Of a stretch of DNA of 64,000 nucleotides, positions 1 to 13,538 are shown one piece after another. Source of the stretch: Paramecium octaurelia (lineage: Eukaryota > Ciliophora > Oligohymenophorea > Peniculida > Parameciidae); contig CAJJDP010000038.1 of assembly GCA_905182995.1 (NCBI GenBank), forward strand, positions 410,352-474,351. The letters are read 5' to 3'. The stretch's first letter is position 1; each line of letters opens with the position of its first letter. The notes beneath the pieces are model-generated. The model was not told the DNA's origin. It did not search any database and worked only from the letters and a program-made list of their open reading frames with translations. The position numbers and the translations under genes were made by a program.

Positions 1-3000
1 TGAGTGGAGAAATTGCTATAATCATAAAGGATTTATCTCTTATTTTACTCATGAATCATGTGAAAATTGGTTATTTTAATGCACAGTAAATAGTACAAAT
101 ACGGGATGTACAGTAAAGACATGTACTAATTATGGTAGTCATGTCACATCATTTACAAATGCAGATTGTAACAAATGGCATCCCTCCTGTAATGGAGCCA
201 CCTCAACATGTTAAGAAAGTAGAACGTGTACAAGTGCTCCATCAGGTTATCAATATGATCATAGTAATTGTGAGGCTTACTCCTTAAGTTGTACTAAGAA
301 TACTTCTTCAACTTGTATGACAAAGGATTGTTCGAAAGCTAGTTTGGTATTTTCAACATTCACTCATGCTATTTGCTCAGAATGGCTCAGCACTTGCACA
401 TCTGACGCTACAGGTGTTTCATGTACCAGTAGGACTTGCACGAATTACAAGGATCAATTAACCACAATAAGTCATGCAACATGCAATGCTTGGTTATCAA
501 CATGTACTAGCAATGTTGCAGGAACTGCATGCGAAACCAAAACCTGTTATAATCATGGAAGCCAAGTCGCAGTGATAGACAATACAAATTGCAATAGTTG
601 GAAGAGCGGTTGTGTTGGAGGAGGATCTACTTGTAGGGATTCAACAAATACATAATGTGGATCTTATTCAGGAACCATTAATCATGCAAATTGTACAGGT
701 TATTTAAGTACATGCACAAATTCTGGGAGTTCTAAATGCATAGTGAGAACTTGCTAATTAGCATCTTAGGCTATATCAATATTTAATCATTAAAAATGTA
801 CTGAATGGTATTTGGAATGCACAGCTAATTCAGATGGTACTGGATGCTAATATAGAACATGTTATAACTATGGAGATTATATAACTACATTTACAACTGC
901 TACTTGTTCGAATTGGCTACATGGTTGCAATGTTAATTCAACAAATGATGGATGCGTTAGTGAGCGTACATGTTCTAATTATGGATCTTATATCAATGAA
1001 TTTACTCATGAAATTTGTAGCAATTGGTTGAGTACATGTACTGTTGACTCTGGAGCCACAGCTTGTATTGATAGGACATGTACAAATTATGGAAGTAATG
1101 TGACTGTGTTTAATTATACTAATTGTAATGCTTGGTTAGATGGTTGTACTGGAACAGGCAGTGTGTGCGAACCAAGATCTTGTAGTAATAGTTCAACGGG
1201 AATCAGTTCATATACTGAAGCCAATTGTTATAAATGGTATTCTTACTGTAAAGTAAATGATTCTCTTAATGATTGTGTCAGTACACGTACATGTACTAAT
1301 TATGCAAGTAACATCACTACATTTAATCATTCCAATTGCAACACTTGGTTATCAGATTGCACTGTTTCAGCAGATGGACTCACTTGTGAAACTAAGACTT
1401 GTACTAATAGTAATATAACTGCTGGCAATTTCAATTTAAATAATTGTAATTCATGGTTATCTGGATGCATCGCTAATTCTACAGCAGATAATTGTGAAAC
1501 TGTTAAAACTTGTAATAATGCAGTTTCTAATCTTACTACTTTTGATCACTCAACTTGTTCTGGATGGAAGAGTACTTGTACTTACGATAAAGCAGGCACT
1601 AGTGATCCTGGAACTAGTTGCATTGAATTTACATGTGCTAATGCATAATTAACTACTTTTGATCATACTAATTGTAATAATTACAAGAACACTTGTACAG
1701 TGAATTCCACCAATGATGGATGTACTGATTTCATTTGTTCAGCTGCAGTCAATGTTATATCCTCATTCACTCACTCGGATTGCAACAGTCATAAATCTAC
1801 ATGCACTGTGAATAGTGCTGCAGACAATTGCGAAGATATTACTTGTGATAATGCTGCTCGTATTCTAGCCCTTTCAAGTGGTTCCTACACTCATTCCGAT
1901 TGCAGCGGATGGTTATCATCCTGTACAGTCAATAGTGCAGCAGATGGATGCGAAACTAAGACTTGTGCCAATGCAGTTAATTCTCAAACTGTTGATTCAT
2001 CATTTGATTGTACAAACTCTTGGCTATCTACTTGTGAATTACACTCTTCTGAAAGTTCCTGCGTTGATAAAACATGCCTTACTTTTAGAGGTACTTTATC
2101 CAAAGCTAATTGTAACAACTACTTTACTGGATGCACTTATTACGGAAACTATGATAATACTTCATCATGTACTACTACAGTCAGAACATGTGCAAGTGCT
2201 GTTACAGCTCATGATAATGGTTATGATGTTGTTGATTAAGCAGGATGTGATTCTTGGAAAGATGGATGTGCACACAGAGGCTCTGGCAATTATGGTTGTG
2301 AAGAAAGATCATGTTCTAATTATGTCAGTGCAAATCAATCTAATCCAACATCTTATGCATAATGCAATACTTGGCTATCAACATGTACTTTTGATAGCCT
2401 AAGTTCAATATGTGTCGAAAAAACTTGTTCGAATTTTTCATAATCATCCCCTTCCTTTAATAATTGTTAAGCCTGGAATCCTTTATGTACAATCAATTCA
2501 ACATCGACTGGATGTGAAAAGAAAAATTGCACTAACTATTCATATGTTTCTCAAGTCTTTAATGATATTAGTTGTTAAGCCTGGTTTATTAATTGCTAAG
2601 CTAATTCTTCAAAAACAGCTTGTGAGGCCAGTTGCACTACAACTAGTGTAACAACATATAACTTTGATAATTGTCAAAATTGGGACACTAGATGCTCTGT
2701 TAAAAGTGATAACTCTAATTGTGAAGTCAGAAGTTGCTCAAATCCTTCCCTTTCAGTGTATACAGATACTTAATGTTCAGCTTGGTTATCCACTTGTACA
2801 AATAATAGTAATACAGGATGTAAGGATAGAACATGTTATAACTACTCAACCAATTTATTGTTGTATAATTCAAGCACTTGTGAATCTTGGTTGTCAACAT
2901 GCACTAATTACAAGACCTAAGGTTGTATGCCTAAAACATGTGATAATTACTCTGGTACTATTAATGATAGCAATTGTTAATCATATCTATCCTATTGCGT

Positions 3001-6000
3001 AGCAAATACAACAAAAACAAAATGCATGACCAGAAGAACTTGCACTAATCATGGATCTGCAGTAACAACATTTACCCACGTCAATTGCGAAAATTGGAAT
3101 AGTAATTGTACTAGTAATGGTGGTGGCACTGCTTGCATTTAAAAAACCTGTAGCAATATAAGCACAAGTGCAGTAATATAAATTAATTCATATACATGCA
3201 ACGCCTGGAAATCCACCTGTGCTTATATAAATGGAAGCTGTGTAGATAAAACATGTAGTAATTCAGGTTTGGTTGGTAGTGATGTAACTTTGGCAAACTG
3301 TAGTGATTGGTTACCTTATTGCAAAGCCAATAATGCTATTTGGCCTTAATATTGTGAATTAAAGACATGCTAAAATCATTCTTTGGGAACAATAAACTAA
3401 GCCAATTGTTAGAGTTGGTTGTCTTATTGTAGAGTAAATTCAGCAGGAACAGCTTGTATGACTGATCGTACTTGTAGTAATTACGGGATCAATATTTTAA
3501 CATTCAATCACATTAATTGTGAAGCTTGGTCATCTTATTGCACAGTGAATGCTACAAATAATGGATGTATGAATAAGACTTGCTTTAATACTAATTTGAG
3601 TGTGTTTAATGATCAAACTTGTGGGTAATGGTTGAATACGTGCAAAGCCAACTCTTCAAACACTGGATGTGAAATAAGAACTTGCACAAATTATGGGAAT
3701 TAATTAACCAGTTTCACTTCAGCTACTTGCTCATATTGGTTATATTAATGTACCAATAATGGATCTACAGCTTGTAAGACAATTAGAACATGTACCAATT
3801 ACAGTAATTTGATATAAACTTTCACATTGTAGACATGTTCCGAATATCTAAGTTAATGTGTTCCTGATCCCACTCAATCATCTTGTTTAGCAAGAACTTG
3901 TGGTAATGCATAGGAATTACCCTCGTATACACATTAAAATTGTTCAAATTGGTTGAGTAGCTGCACTGTGAATTCTACTAATGATGGTTGTGTTGATAGA
4001 ACATGTTAAAATGCATCTCTGTCATTCTACAATTATAATAGTTGTTCTAGTTGGTTAAGCACATGCACTGTAAATGATACTAATGATGGCTGTACTGCTA
4101 AAACATGTAGTAATAGCACTGTTACTTAATTTACATAAGCTAATTGTACAGCTTGGTTAAGTACGTGTACAAATGGGAAGAATGCATGCATTAATAAGAC
4201 ATGTGCAAATTATACAGGTACCATCAATTAGACTAATTGTGTGGCATGGTTATCATATTGTTATGCTGATTCTGCATCTCAAGCATAATGCTATAGTTTG
4301 AGGAATTGCTATAATCATAATTTAAGTACATTTACGGTTAGTACATGCAGTTCATGGTCTCCCCTATGTACAGTTAATACTTCAAATGATGGATGCATTG
4401 AAAAGAATTGTTATAATAATAATTTAACAAAATTCAGTCATGCCACATGTTCGGATTGGTTATCAACTTGTACAGCAAACATTGAAGGGACTGGCTGTGA
4501 AATTAGATCTTGTACAAATCATGGAAGCAATATAACCATATTCAATAATGCCAATTGTTCTGCATGGTGGAAATATTGTAAGGTAACAACTTTGGGTACT
4601 GCATGTGAACCATATACTTGTTGGAAGAATAATGTGAGTGTATTCAATCATACTAATTGTTATAACTATTTAGATTAATGCACTGTTGCTGATTCAACAT
4701 CTTGTGGATCTACAAGAACTTGTACTAATCATGGGAGTGCAGTGACCGTTTTTAATCATGCTAATTGTTAATACTGGCTAACTAAATGCACTGTAAATGC
4801 TGCAGGAACAGCTTGCGAAGAAATGACATGTACAAATCATGGAATCTAAGTAAGTACATTCACTCATGCAAATTGTCAGAATTGGATGTTTGATTGTACT
4901 GTTAATGCAACTGGAACAGATTGCGAATTGAAAACATGTTCTAATTATGGTGCCAATGTAGTTGTTTATACTCATGCTAATTGTTTAGCCTGGTTATCTA
5001 CATGTACAGCCAACACAACAAGTAGTGCTTGTGTTAATAAAACTTGTCTAAATACCACTGGTATCAGCACTTGGACATAGGCCAATTGCCAGGCTTGGTT
5101 GAGTGTCTGTTAGTTAAGTAAACCTACTACTTGTACATCTAATGTCAGTAATTGTTCCTCTGCAACGTATAACTAATGTGTTAAAGATACTAATAATGAT
5201 ATTTGCGTTTGGCATCAGAATGCCTGCAAGGATAGGGCATGTAACAACTTTACTGGAACTGCCAATCATACTAATTGTGAAACTTGGTTAAGCAGTTGTA
5301 CTGTCAATACAACTAATACTGGATGCGTCACTAAACCTACTAATTGCACTACAGGAGGTGTGACTGAAAATTAATGCGTGATCAGTAGTTCTAATGTAAA
5401 ATGTGCTTGGGTTGGAGGTACTTGTGTGAATAAAACTTGTACTCAATATTCAGGTACTTTTAACCATACTAATTGCTATAATTGGTTAAATACTTGTACT
5501 GTTAATAGTGGTGCGACTGCTTGTTAAGCTTTATCATCTTCATGTACTTCATACACAGCTGAGAATTAATGTAATATCACAAGTTCTGGCACAGTTTGCT
5601 TTTGGGATTCTACTACTTGTGTTACTAGAACATGTGAACATGCTTCATAAACCACTGATTATAATGATAATACTAAATGTAGCAATTTTTTGAATTCATG
5701 TACTGTTGCTAGATTTGGAGGATGCACAGATAAATTGTCAACTTGCTCATCTTATAAATAGTAGTCATAGTGTTATTAGAGTTCATCTGGAGTTAAATGT
5801 TATTGGAATACTTTAACATCTCTATGCGCAGATGCTATTTGCACAAATGCATTATCAACAATAACCACACATGCTGATTGTTAAAGTTTCTTGAATACTT
5901 GCACAGTAAATTCTCTAGGAGGTTGTATACCTCTAGCTGCATGTAATCAATACACAACTTAACTATCTTGTGTAATATCTAATACAGGAGACACTTGTGA

Positions 6001-8269
6001 GTGGCAATCAGGAACTTGCAATATTAAATCTTGTGCAACTGCTGCATAAGATGCCACCAGAGACACTTATGAAAAATGCCAAGCCTATCTTCCAAATTGC
6101 ACAGTTGTTGCTACTGGAATAGGTGGTTGTGTTGCTCTTAATGATTGCAGCACCTATACATCAGAAAGATAATGCAAAATCAATAGCATAGGTTCATTAT
6201 GTGGATGGAATGGCTTAATTTGTGCTAACAGAGCTTGTTCCACTGCACCTCCAACTGTAACATATAGTAATGATTATGCCTGCTAAGATTATATGGATGG
6301 TTGCACAGTAGTGGAAACTGGATTTGGTTGTCAGTCTAGAAAATCAGAGTGTTCCGATTATAAAGTAAGTAAACAGTGTGTAAAAACAACATCGAATTAA
6401 TTCTGCTATTGGAATACTGAATTACCTATACCTGCTTGTGAGAATAGAACGTGTTTTAATGCTCCTAGTAATTCTCTTACTCCTCAGTTATGCGAATAGC
6501 ACTCCAACCTATGTTATTCAAATATGCAGTATTGCAGACTAGAAGAATGCGAAGATCTACTATATTAAACAGATTTTGAATGCAAATACTTCAATAGTAA
6601 ATGCACAACTAATGGTACTAATTGCATAGTCAGAAAGAAATGTTAAGATGTAAAAAATAGTGCTGGTTGTGTTACAGATGATTAGTTTAATGAATGTGAA
6701 TGGTACAATCAAGAGTGTGTATTAAAATCTTGTAGCACTGCACCAGCATATACAACTGAAGTGGAATGCAATCTCTATAAAGAAGGATGTACAACTAAAT
6801 TATTTGGTGGTTGCAGAGAGAAGACTACTTGTTCATATGCAAATGTCGAATAAGCATGTACCACCTCCAACTCTGGTGAGATCTGTGTTTGGAAGGATGG
6901 TTTTTGCAGATCTTAGAGATGTGAGGATTTTGATGGTACTTATGATGAATTTTGTGATACCTAGAAAAAAGGTTGTGTTAGTGATGGAATCAAATGTATT
7001 TTACCAAGATATTGTTCATAAATACTCTTAAAAGAACAATGCTTAAAAGGAGTTGATGGACCATGTGTATGGTATGAATATGGTTGCACTCTCTTTCTCT
7101 CTTGTTAAAGCATTCTAAGTAACCTAGATAGAGTTTGTAAGTCTGCAAATAGTTTATGCACTACTGATGGATTCTAATGTGTTGGATTGGAGAAATGTGC
7201 TAATTATAGATTGTAAGAACCTTGCAAAACTGGATTGGATGGAAATTGCTAATGGATTGAATCATCTAAGAAATGTCTATTGTTTGCCAAGTGTACTGAT
7301 TTACCATTTTTAACTCACAGTGACTGCCAAAATGCTTCTTCCAAATGTACAACAGATACTTTAAACGGATGCATTGAATTATAATAATGTTTCAACTATT
7401 CACAGAAAGAACAATGCAAAATCAGTTCTTAACCCCAAAAATTGATTGATAATTAAGTACTACAAACAGGATATTGTGCATGGATTAATGGTAAATGTAG
7501 GGATCAATTATGTGAGGATTTAAGTGGTGAAACACATGAATCATGTCAAACTAAACTCAAAGGATGTACTTCAGATGGTACCAATTGTATTACTATGCAA
7601 CCATGTTAACAATATTCTAATCTTATCACCTGCAATCTTGCTTTAGGAACTGATGGGAAATGCTTTTTTTCTAATTTTGGTTGTAGAGCTCTCGAATGTG
7701 CTGACATTAAAAATGGAACCAATCACTTTATATGTTAAAGTTACAATTCAAGTTGCATTTCTGATGGAGTCTAATGCATATCCCAAACGAAATGCCAAAA
7801 TTATCCGAATTATCTGGCCTGCACTTTCAAAGGAGTAGATGGACAATGTGCTTGGAATGGATCTAATTGTAATTTGATGAAAAATTGTGAGGATGCAATT
7901 ATTGATATGATAGCCTGTCAGAGAATGGGTGACTTATGTAATTGGACCTCATTTGCTAATGGCACTACTACATGTCTTCCTCACACATGCTAAACCAAAG
8001 GAGTTCTCAATCAATGCAATTATATCAAAGATTTCAGTGGTTAAACTATAAGCACATGTTTGTGGTCCAATGAAATATGCTAATCAGTAGATCCACGATA
8101 TCTTCAAAGCACTGAATGCAATTTCAACACTTTAAACACATATAGGTGGAATCCAGTAAACAATACTTGCGAGTCCTGTTCTCCTTAACAAGTCAACAAT
8201 ACAAATACAACTGTAGTCAGTTATCTTCAAATATTATCCATAGTGATAATATACGCAATATTATTATGA
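1..8269 (+). CDS. Giant cysteine-rich surface antigen (PSA family), 5' end outside window
   Basis: One frame is open from base 2 to the TGA at 8267-8269 (about 2,755 residues) when TAA/TAG are Gln. No intron is needed and the start lies upstream of the window. The protein is a cysteine ladder. Up to about position 5,080 it is built from roughly 34-residue units of the form TCxNx..FxHxxCxxWLxxC. From about 5,100 on it carries the fuller Paramecium surface antigen arrangement with added segments ending in CxW..TCVxKTC. The end is a Ser/Thr/Asn stretch and a hydrophobic tail (about SYLQILSIVIIYAILL), as expected of a GPI-attachment signal. Surface antigens coat the cell and cilia and are expressed in a mutually exclusive way. 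Family identity is secure. Whether this is a serotype gene or one of the many antigen-like genes cannot be told without its 5' end. Confidence 0.93.
2..5080 (+). repeat. Tandem array of ~34-residue cysteine units inside the surface antigen
   Basis: Units of about 100-110 nt repeat head to tail within the antigen frame. Each encodes a T/S-C-x-N core, a short Ser/Thr linker, F-x-H-x-x-C, W-L-x-x-C-T-V-N and a closing C-x-x-K/R-T-C. Units are clearly related but strongly diverged. I saw no pair that looked near-identical by eye, unlike the identical central repeats of classical A or G serotype proteins. Confidence 0.8.
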
Positions 8270-8350
8270 AATATTATTCAACATTAAAATATATACAATA
8301 TTTACATTTCAAATAATTAACAGCAAAAGCAAATTAACTTTGCAACAAAA

Positions 8351-9415
8351 ATGAGGACTCACTAATTCAACTAGTCAACATATGTATCAAAACCTTTATC
8401 TCATTACTTTTCCCTTCAATATCCATCCTTGCCAGATTTACCCTAAAGAGAGTTCCCAAAATTAATATATGATTCGAGATATGAAATAGAAGATAAATAT
8501 TATAGAAATTAGATTTAAAATCAATAACAGTAGGATTACGCTTAATCTCAACAGGAATACTAAAATTTGGATAAAACTTTTAACAAATACAATGGGTATT
8601 AATAAGATCCTGTCTCTTTGAATTAAACATATAGCAATAAACAAACTAATAATCAATAACAAGAACCTCCGAATTCAGAAAAATACAACTAAATCACAGA
8701 TCAGGACATTAGGTTCGTTTCTTATGTATTTTAAGAGGAAATCTAATTTAGAAAAGAATTTGTGCAAATCAATAAAAAACTAAAACAACTCAAACCGAAC
8801 TTATTATAATTGTTCTTTGCATTTACATCTGATAATCATTATGTAATTATTAATTGTTATTATTAGAAAATTGAAAAGTTTAAATTCATGGAAGTATTGC
8901 AATCCTATCAAGATGATATCAAAATTTGTGACTTGGAATTATTGTTCAACTACTTAAATAATTGGAAGCGTTCTTAATCGATTACCTATGGATAATTTCT
9001 GTAACTCATTGTGCCTTATGTAAAATATGAAGAAATGCCAGACCCTGCTGATCTAAAGTGTCAGCAGGATCATCCTACTGAAGAATAAATGGAAATATTT
9101 TGTAGATTAATTCAAATGAAATTGTAAATGATGTCCACTCTAGAATACTATAGATAAAAGATTGATAAATCTCTTATTAATTTAGTTTAGATCTTTGAAT
9201 TCATAGATCAAGACAGAGATGGGTGGATCAAGGCATTTGAAATCACAAAACTGTTATGTAATAAATTTCACTTATCATACCTAGAGCAATTCGGTTATTT
9301 GGTGACTATTGAAGAAGCTTCCCTTGTTTTACAAGATATCGATGAAAGAGGATAAATTAATATTAACTAATTTATACACTATTACAAGCCAAAATCTTAG
9401 GCTATTTATTTATGA
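8351..9415 (+). CDS. EF-hand calcium-binding protein
   Basis: Starts at the first ATG after the antigen stop, 81 nt downstream. It contains one 24-nt intron (8843-8866) that preserves the frame and has no internal TGA, giving 346 residues. The N-terminal third is Gln/Asn/Tyr-rich and probably disordered. The middle is helical. Around residues 278-289 is a textbook EF-hand loop (DQDRDGWIKAFE) with all five oxygen ligands and the closing Glu. About 45 residues later a degenerate second loop (DIDERGQINI) follows, and an earlier degenerate hand may span the intron. The family is calmodulin-like or EF-hand-domain containing. The partner is unknown. Confidence 0.8.
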
Positions 9416-9519
9416 TATATATGTAATCATATGGCTCGTTATTTTAACATCAATTAGTTATATTAAAAATAAAACTTGTATAAGAAAGTCTTTCATGTTT
9501 TATATAATTAAACATCTAA

Positions 9520-10339
9520 TCAATTTTGCAGTACATTTTATGTTGGAAGCTCTCCATATTGGTTAATATATTCTATGATATCTGCAAACTGCCTTTGTTC
9601 AGGTTGATATTTTGGGATATCTTCTCTTTTAGTATAAAGACCCAAAGGGGCAATTCTATTTGATTGCAATGGGATAAATTCATCATACTCTTTCCCCCAT
9701 CCATCATAATGGATAAATATTTCCTTTTTGCCGATTTGTTTAATGGTTGCCACACACCATATAAATGATTAATCCATTATATCAACTTATTAGTCTATTG
9801 CCAAATTGTCTACTCTATCTTAGATATATTTGAATACTATTTGGATTTATTCCATTATTCCATCTCTAACTATCTGTTTTTAAAATGCTCGATCTAAGTT
9901 TTATCTCCATATTAATGAACTAAATCATTGATTCTATTATCAAAACTTTCACAATATTAGAATGAGTGTGTTTTGATTTTCACTCTGCAAACAGGACATT
10001 CCTAATATTAAAAGAACTCTATACTGCTTTTCTCATTAAACTATCAAAAATACACATTTCACAAAATGCATGCCCACATTAAGTAGTAGTAACTTTTTAA
10101 AAGATTTCTAGACAAATTGGACAAATTAAATCCTCAAATTTAGGCCTTGACTGTTGCTCCTATTTAATCTCTAAGAGAAAATAATTCAAGTGATTTATAC
10201 TTTTTCTTCTTTCGCTATAAGTTTAATCAATATTATCTCTGTTTCGCATCTTTTTCAAAAATTTATCTTTCAATTTCTCTTTATTGATCAATTGCAAATT
10301 CACTACTTATTCTATGTGTTCTTCTGCTGCACAAATCAT
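9520..10339 (-). CDS. RING finger protein with C-terminal tudor-knot/chromo-barrel domain
   Basis: Spliced model: two 23-nt introns (10002-10024 and 9815-9837) give 257 residues. A complete C3HC4 RING lies at about residues 73-111 (CPICLEIF, then CGHAFCEMC, then CPVCR), with the first intron inside it. This implies E3 ubiquitin ligase activity. Residues about 180-232 carry the IHYDGWGKEYDEF motif followed by NRIAPLG, typical of tudor-knot domains of MOF/MSL-type chromatin proteins. The combination suggests a chromatin-associated ubiquitin ligase, which is inference. The short C-terminus ends at TGA 9520-9522. Both domains are clear, but the overall protein has no name I recognise. Confidence 0.88.
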
Positions 10340-10969
10340 TAGATTATAAAATAAAATAATTTAATAAATGATTAAATTAAAAATGAAATCTTTAGACTAG
10401 TAATACTTAAGCTAAACATTTTTTATAATGCTACTGTTACTATTTCAATTCATAATAGGATATTTAGAAAACCTAATTATCATTCATTACAATAGATCAA
10501 TAATTCTGATCATTTTTTTCTGTCTTATTAATTTCGTAAACTTTAAGTATTTATTGTGCTAGATTTCAGAATTATTGTGTTTAACTTAAGAATAATTGGG
10601 TGTTTGTTATCTTGAATACATGAAGGATTTTTTTTAACTTGCTCTAAAGTGATAATGTGATCAAAATTACGCTCTTTAGGTGTGGATGGTTGGGATATGA
10701 TAATTATCGATAAACTAGTCAGAACAATGACACTAATATTATTTTATATCCTTTTAATAGTTGAATTTAATCTTTTAAACTTTTGACGGAATGTAATATT
10801 TAATACGAAAACTTGGACTCATTCTCAAAGGTTTGTACTATTAAATAATATTTTTCGGTGAGGCTGAATTCAAATTAGTTTATCTTCTCATTTAATATTT
10901 AATTTATAATAAAGGTCAAAACCTGAATTTAAATTAACAAAATAATTGATTAACTTTTAACTTTATATA
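10340..10969. other. Intergenic stretch, nothing recognised
   Basis: 630 AT-rich bases between the start of the RING gene and the stop of HID1. No frame on either strand has coding character, and I saw no RNA gene. It is long for this compact genome. Confidence 0.5.
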
Positions 10970-13494
10970 TCATTTATCTACGTACGATAGTTAAAAGCAT
11001 GGACATTAAGACTTTTCAAAATATGGAAATTTGTCAGAATTCCTGAGGCAATTCGACCAAATTTATTTTGTTAAAGTTTTGAATATCTTAAATTTGTCAA
11101 CCGTTATTTTGATGCTAAGTTATTTAACCATTAAAGATCTCAAATCATGTGATTCACATACTCCTTTTAATAGTGCTTCGTCAGTTGGATCCGCACATAA
11201 ATTAAATAAATTCTCCAGGAATTTCGCCACACTAACTAAAGGAACAAACTATTTTAATAAATCCTGGTTGAAATTTTTCCATAACTCAAAATATTTGGTT
11301 TATTCAGCAGAAGGCCTTTAAGTTCTGTCTGATTGAATTTATTCCAATTGTTATAAGCTTTATATCTCCTCCTACTAAAATTACTTTGATTATTTCTTTT
11401 GACTTGTAGCTTATTGCTATTGGGTGATTGATCTCACTTAGGATTCTCTTATATCGTGAACATCATTTTAAAATTGCTAACTCTTAATAAAACTCTAATT
11501 AACAATTGGATTATGAGGAGCGTACTTACCCCACCAAAATTAAAGCTTCTTTTAAGTGATTTATAATTAATGAATAAGTTTGATACTATCCTTAATCTTT
11601 ATTACATTACATATTAGATTAAAATTGTCATCAGGGAAAAAGTAAATTATTTGAGAAACAGCTCCAATTAAATTCTATACACTAATTAACACGTTTGGGG
11701 ATTTTAATATAAAATCATAGTTTGCCAACTTTTTAATTAAGTTACAAATCATCTCACAACTTTCTCTATTCAATTTACCAATCTCTGCTGAAATATTGAA
11801 TAATATTTGAGAAATTTCTAATAATTTGCTTTCCTTAATCGAATAGAAATCCTTTTGAATTGTATCACAGAGTGCTGTAATCAATAAGTCACCCCATGTA
11901 CCAATTATAACAGGAGCATCCGTAAATGTCAAAGTAAACTCTTAGTTCACACATAATTATTTATTTAACTACGGTTAGGTACTCAGCAATTTGAGTATCT
12001 TTAATGACACTTTTTTAATATATTTGTTTTGGTTGAAGTAAGAAAATAGAAAAACAACCATTATATTTGGGACTATTTAATATGTGGTGAATAAATACCA
12101 TTATGCATAGTTTTTGCAGATAAATAACTCAACTAAATGAAACAGCTCTCAAAATTGGTTAAATGTTTTTCAAAGGTTCCTCTTATAAATTACTATTAAG
12201 ATTTGTAATAAGAATAAAATTTTTAGGTTAATTAAACTATTATTCCTTCCTATATTTGTGAAGGTAAATTAATAAATTAAGGGAAGGGAATGTTGAATAG
12301 TTGAAAGTGTTCTTTCGCTCTGATCATCTCCTCAAACTCTTCCCCAAGGGGCAAAACCTCCTTTTATACAAAACCTATTATTTATTTAATTTCAATTACC
12401 TTATCCACCTATTATAAGAGATAATAATTTTAAGCATACATTTTAAAGATTATCTTCAATTTAATTTGGTAAATTGACAAGGCCTCTGAGAAATTGCTTG
12501 ATTCTCTCAGTTGGGAATATTGAAAAGCCAATTAGAGAAACAAATAATTCTGGGAAAAATTGAACTTTTTGTAGTATGAATAAAGCAGCATTTGGGGTTT
12601 AAACTAAAAATTTTTGAGTTTTTGTTTGATTATTAAGATTATTTTTATTTTATTAATCTTGAATTTATTGCTCTTAAAATTATTCATTTATTTCTTATTC
12701 GGGAGGTGGATTCACTTTTTTTTCTTAATTTTCCTACTTATTTTCTTCATTTAATAGTTGAATTTCTTGATCAAAAAAAAGTTCCTATGTAAATAACGTT
12801 GAACTAACTAATGCAAATATGCAAGATAAAACGAGATAGCGATTTTCGAAATATTTTGCTATATCATTTGGGTATTTACATTAAGGGTTAAAACCCTTCC
12901 ATATATAACCAACTTGCAATTTATAAGAATTCCATACATTATGATAATATTAAGCAAAGTATTATAATAAAGTATCATTCTTTACAACTGATTCCTTGTA
13001 AGATTAGTAAGTATAATTACATTATATTCTAAAGAATCTATTGTAAATCCAAAGTGGAAGCACATTTAAAAGAGTCTCTAAAGTAGTGAAATTATGAGTG
13101 GAGGGTCTCGCTCTTAAGTTTCCTCGTTGGGCTTAGGGATTTTAGTGCGCCAGAGTATCTCCCTCATTTGTTCTTTGAATTATTCTTCGTATAAAACTGG
13201 AATTATTGAAGTTAGTATTCTTAAACTGTTCTTCCATTATCTATATTGAACATGAGATTCTAAATCAGTTTATGTATCACAAAGAAATTGATGCAGATAG
13301 TGGATTATTCCCAATATCCTTTTTGGCGATTATTTTAATATATCCCGAATGTCAGAAGGGTAAAAGGCGTTAAGATAGTCTTCTTAAGAGATGTCAAGAA
13401 GCAGAATTGATTTTAATTCTTCCGCCAATGCGTTTTCTTCCTCCTATTTCAATAGATTTACAAATTTTGCCTTTACATTGATCTAATTTCCCAT
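10970..13494 (-). CDS. HID1: HID1 homologue (dense-core-vesicle/Golgi trafficking protein)
   Basis: Three introns (12995-13020, 12375-12399, 12073-12098) give exactly 815 residues; animal HID1 is about 790. It begins MGNQ, so Gly2 is a myristoylation candidate, as in animal HID1. Family landmarks occur in the right order. These are an N-terminal SDIRDILKQSP segment, RILTSIIPVLYE, YIWKGFNP, HEAT-like helices, a QLNK motif followed by VIIGTWGDLLI (animal FTGTHADLLI), a Gln-rich linker and a closing FKTLTKQIW...LRN segment. HID1 acts at the Golgi in secretory granule biogenesis. In Paramecium the corresponding granules would be trichocysts, whose cargo genes lie elsewhere in the window. A 96-codon frame on the other strand is a shadow. 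Confidence 0.87.
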
Positions 13495-13538
13495 TTATTT
13501 TATTCTAATTAATTAATATGAATAAATAAATTTATATA

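Noticed and set aside
1-8269. Reading the antigen region as a pseudogene full of TAA/TAG stops
   Set aside because: One phase holds throughout with only a terminal TGA, and the Cys/Trp pattern continues across every TAA/TAG.
11031-11321. Plus-strand 96-codon frame
   Set aside because: Shadow of the HID1 C-terminal exon, which matches family landmarks on the minus strand.
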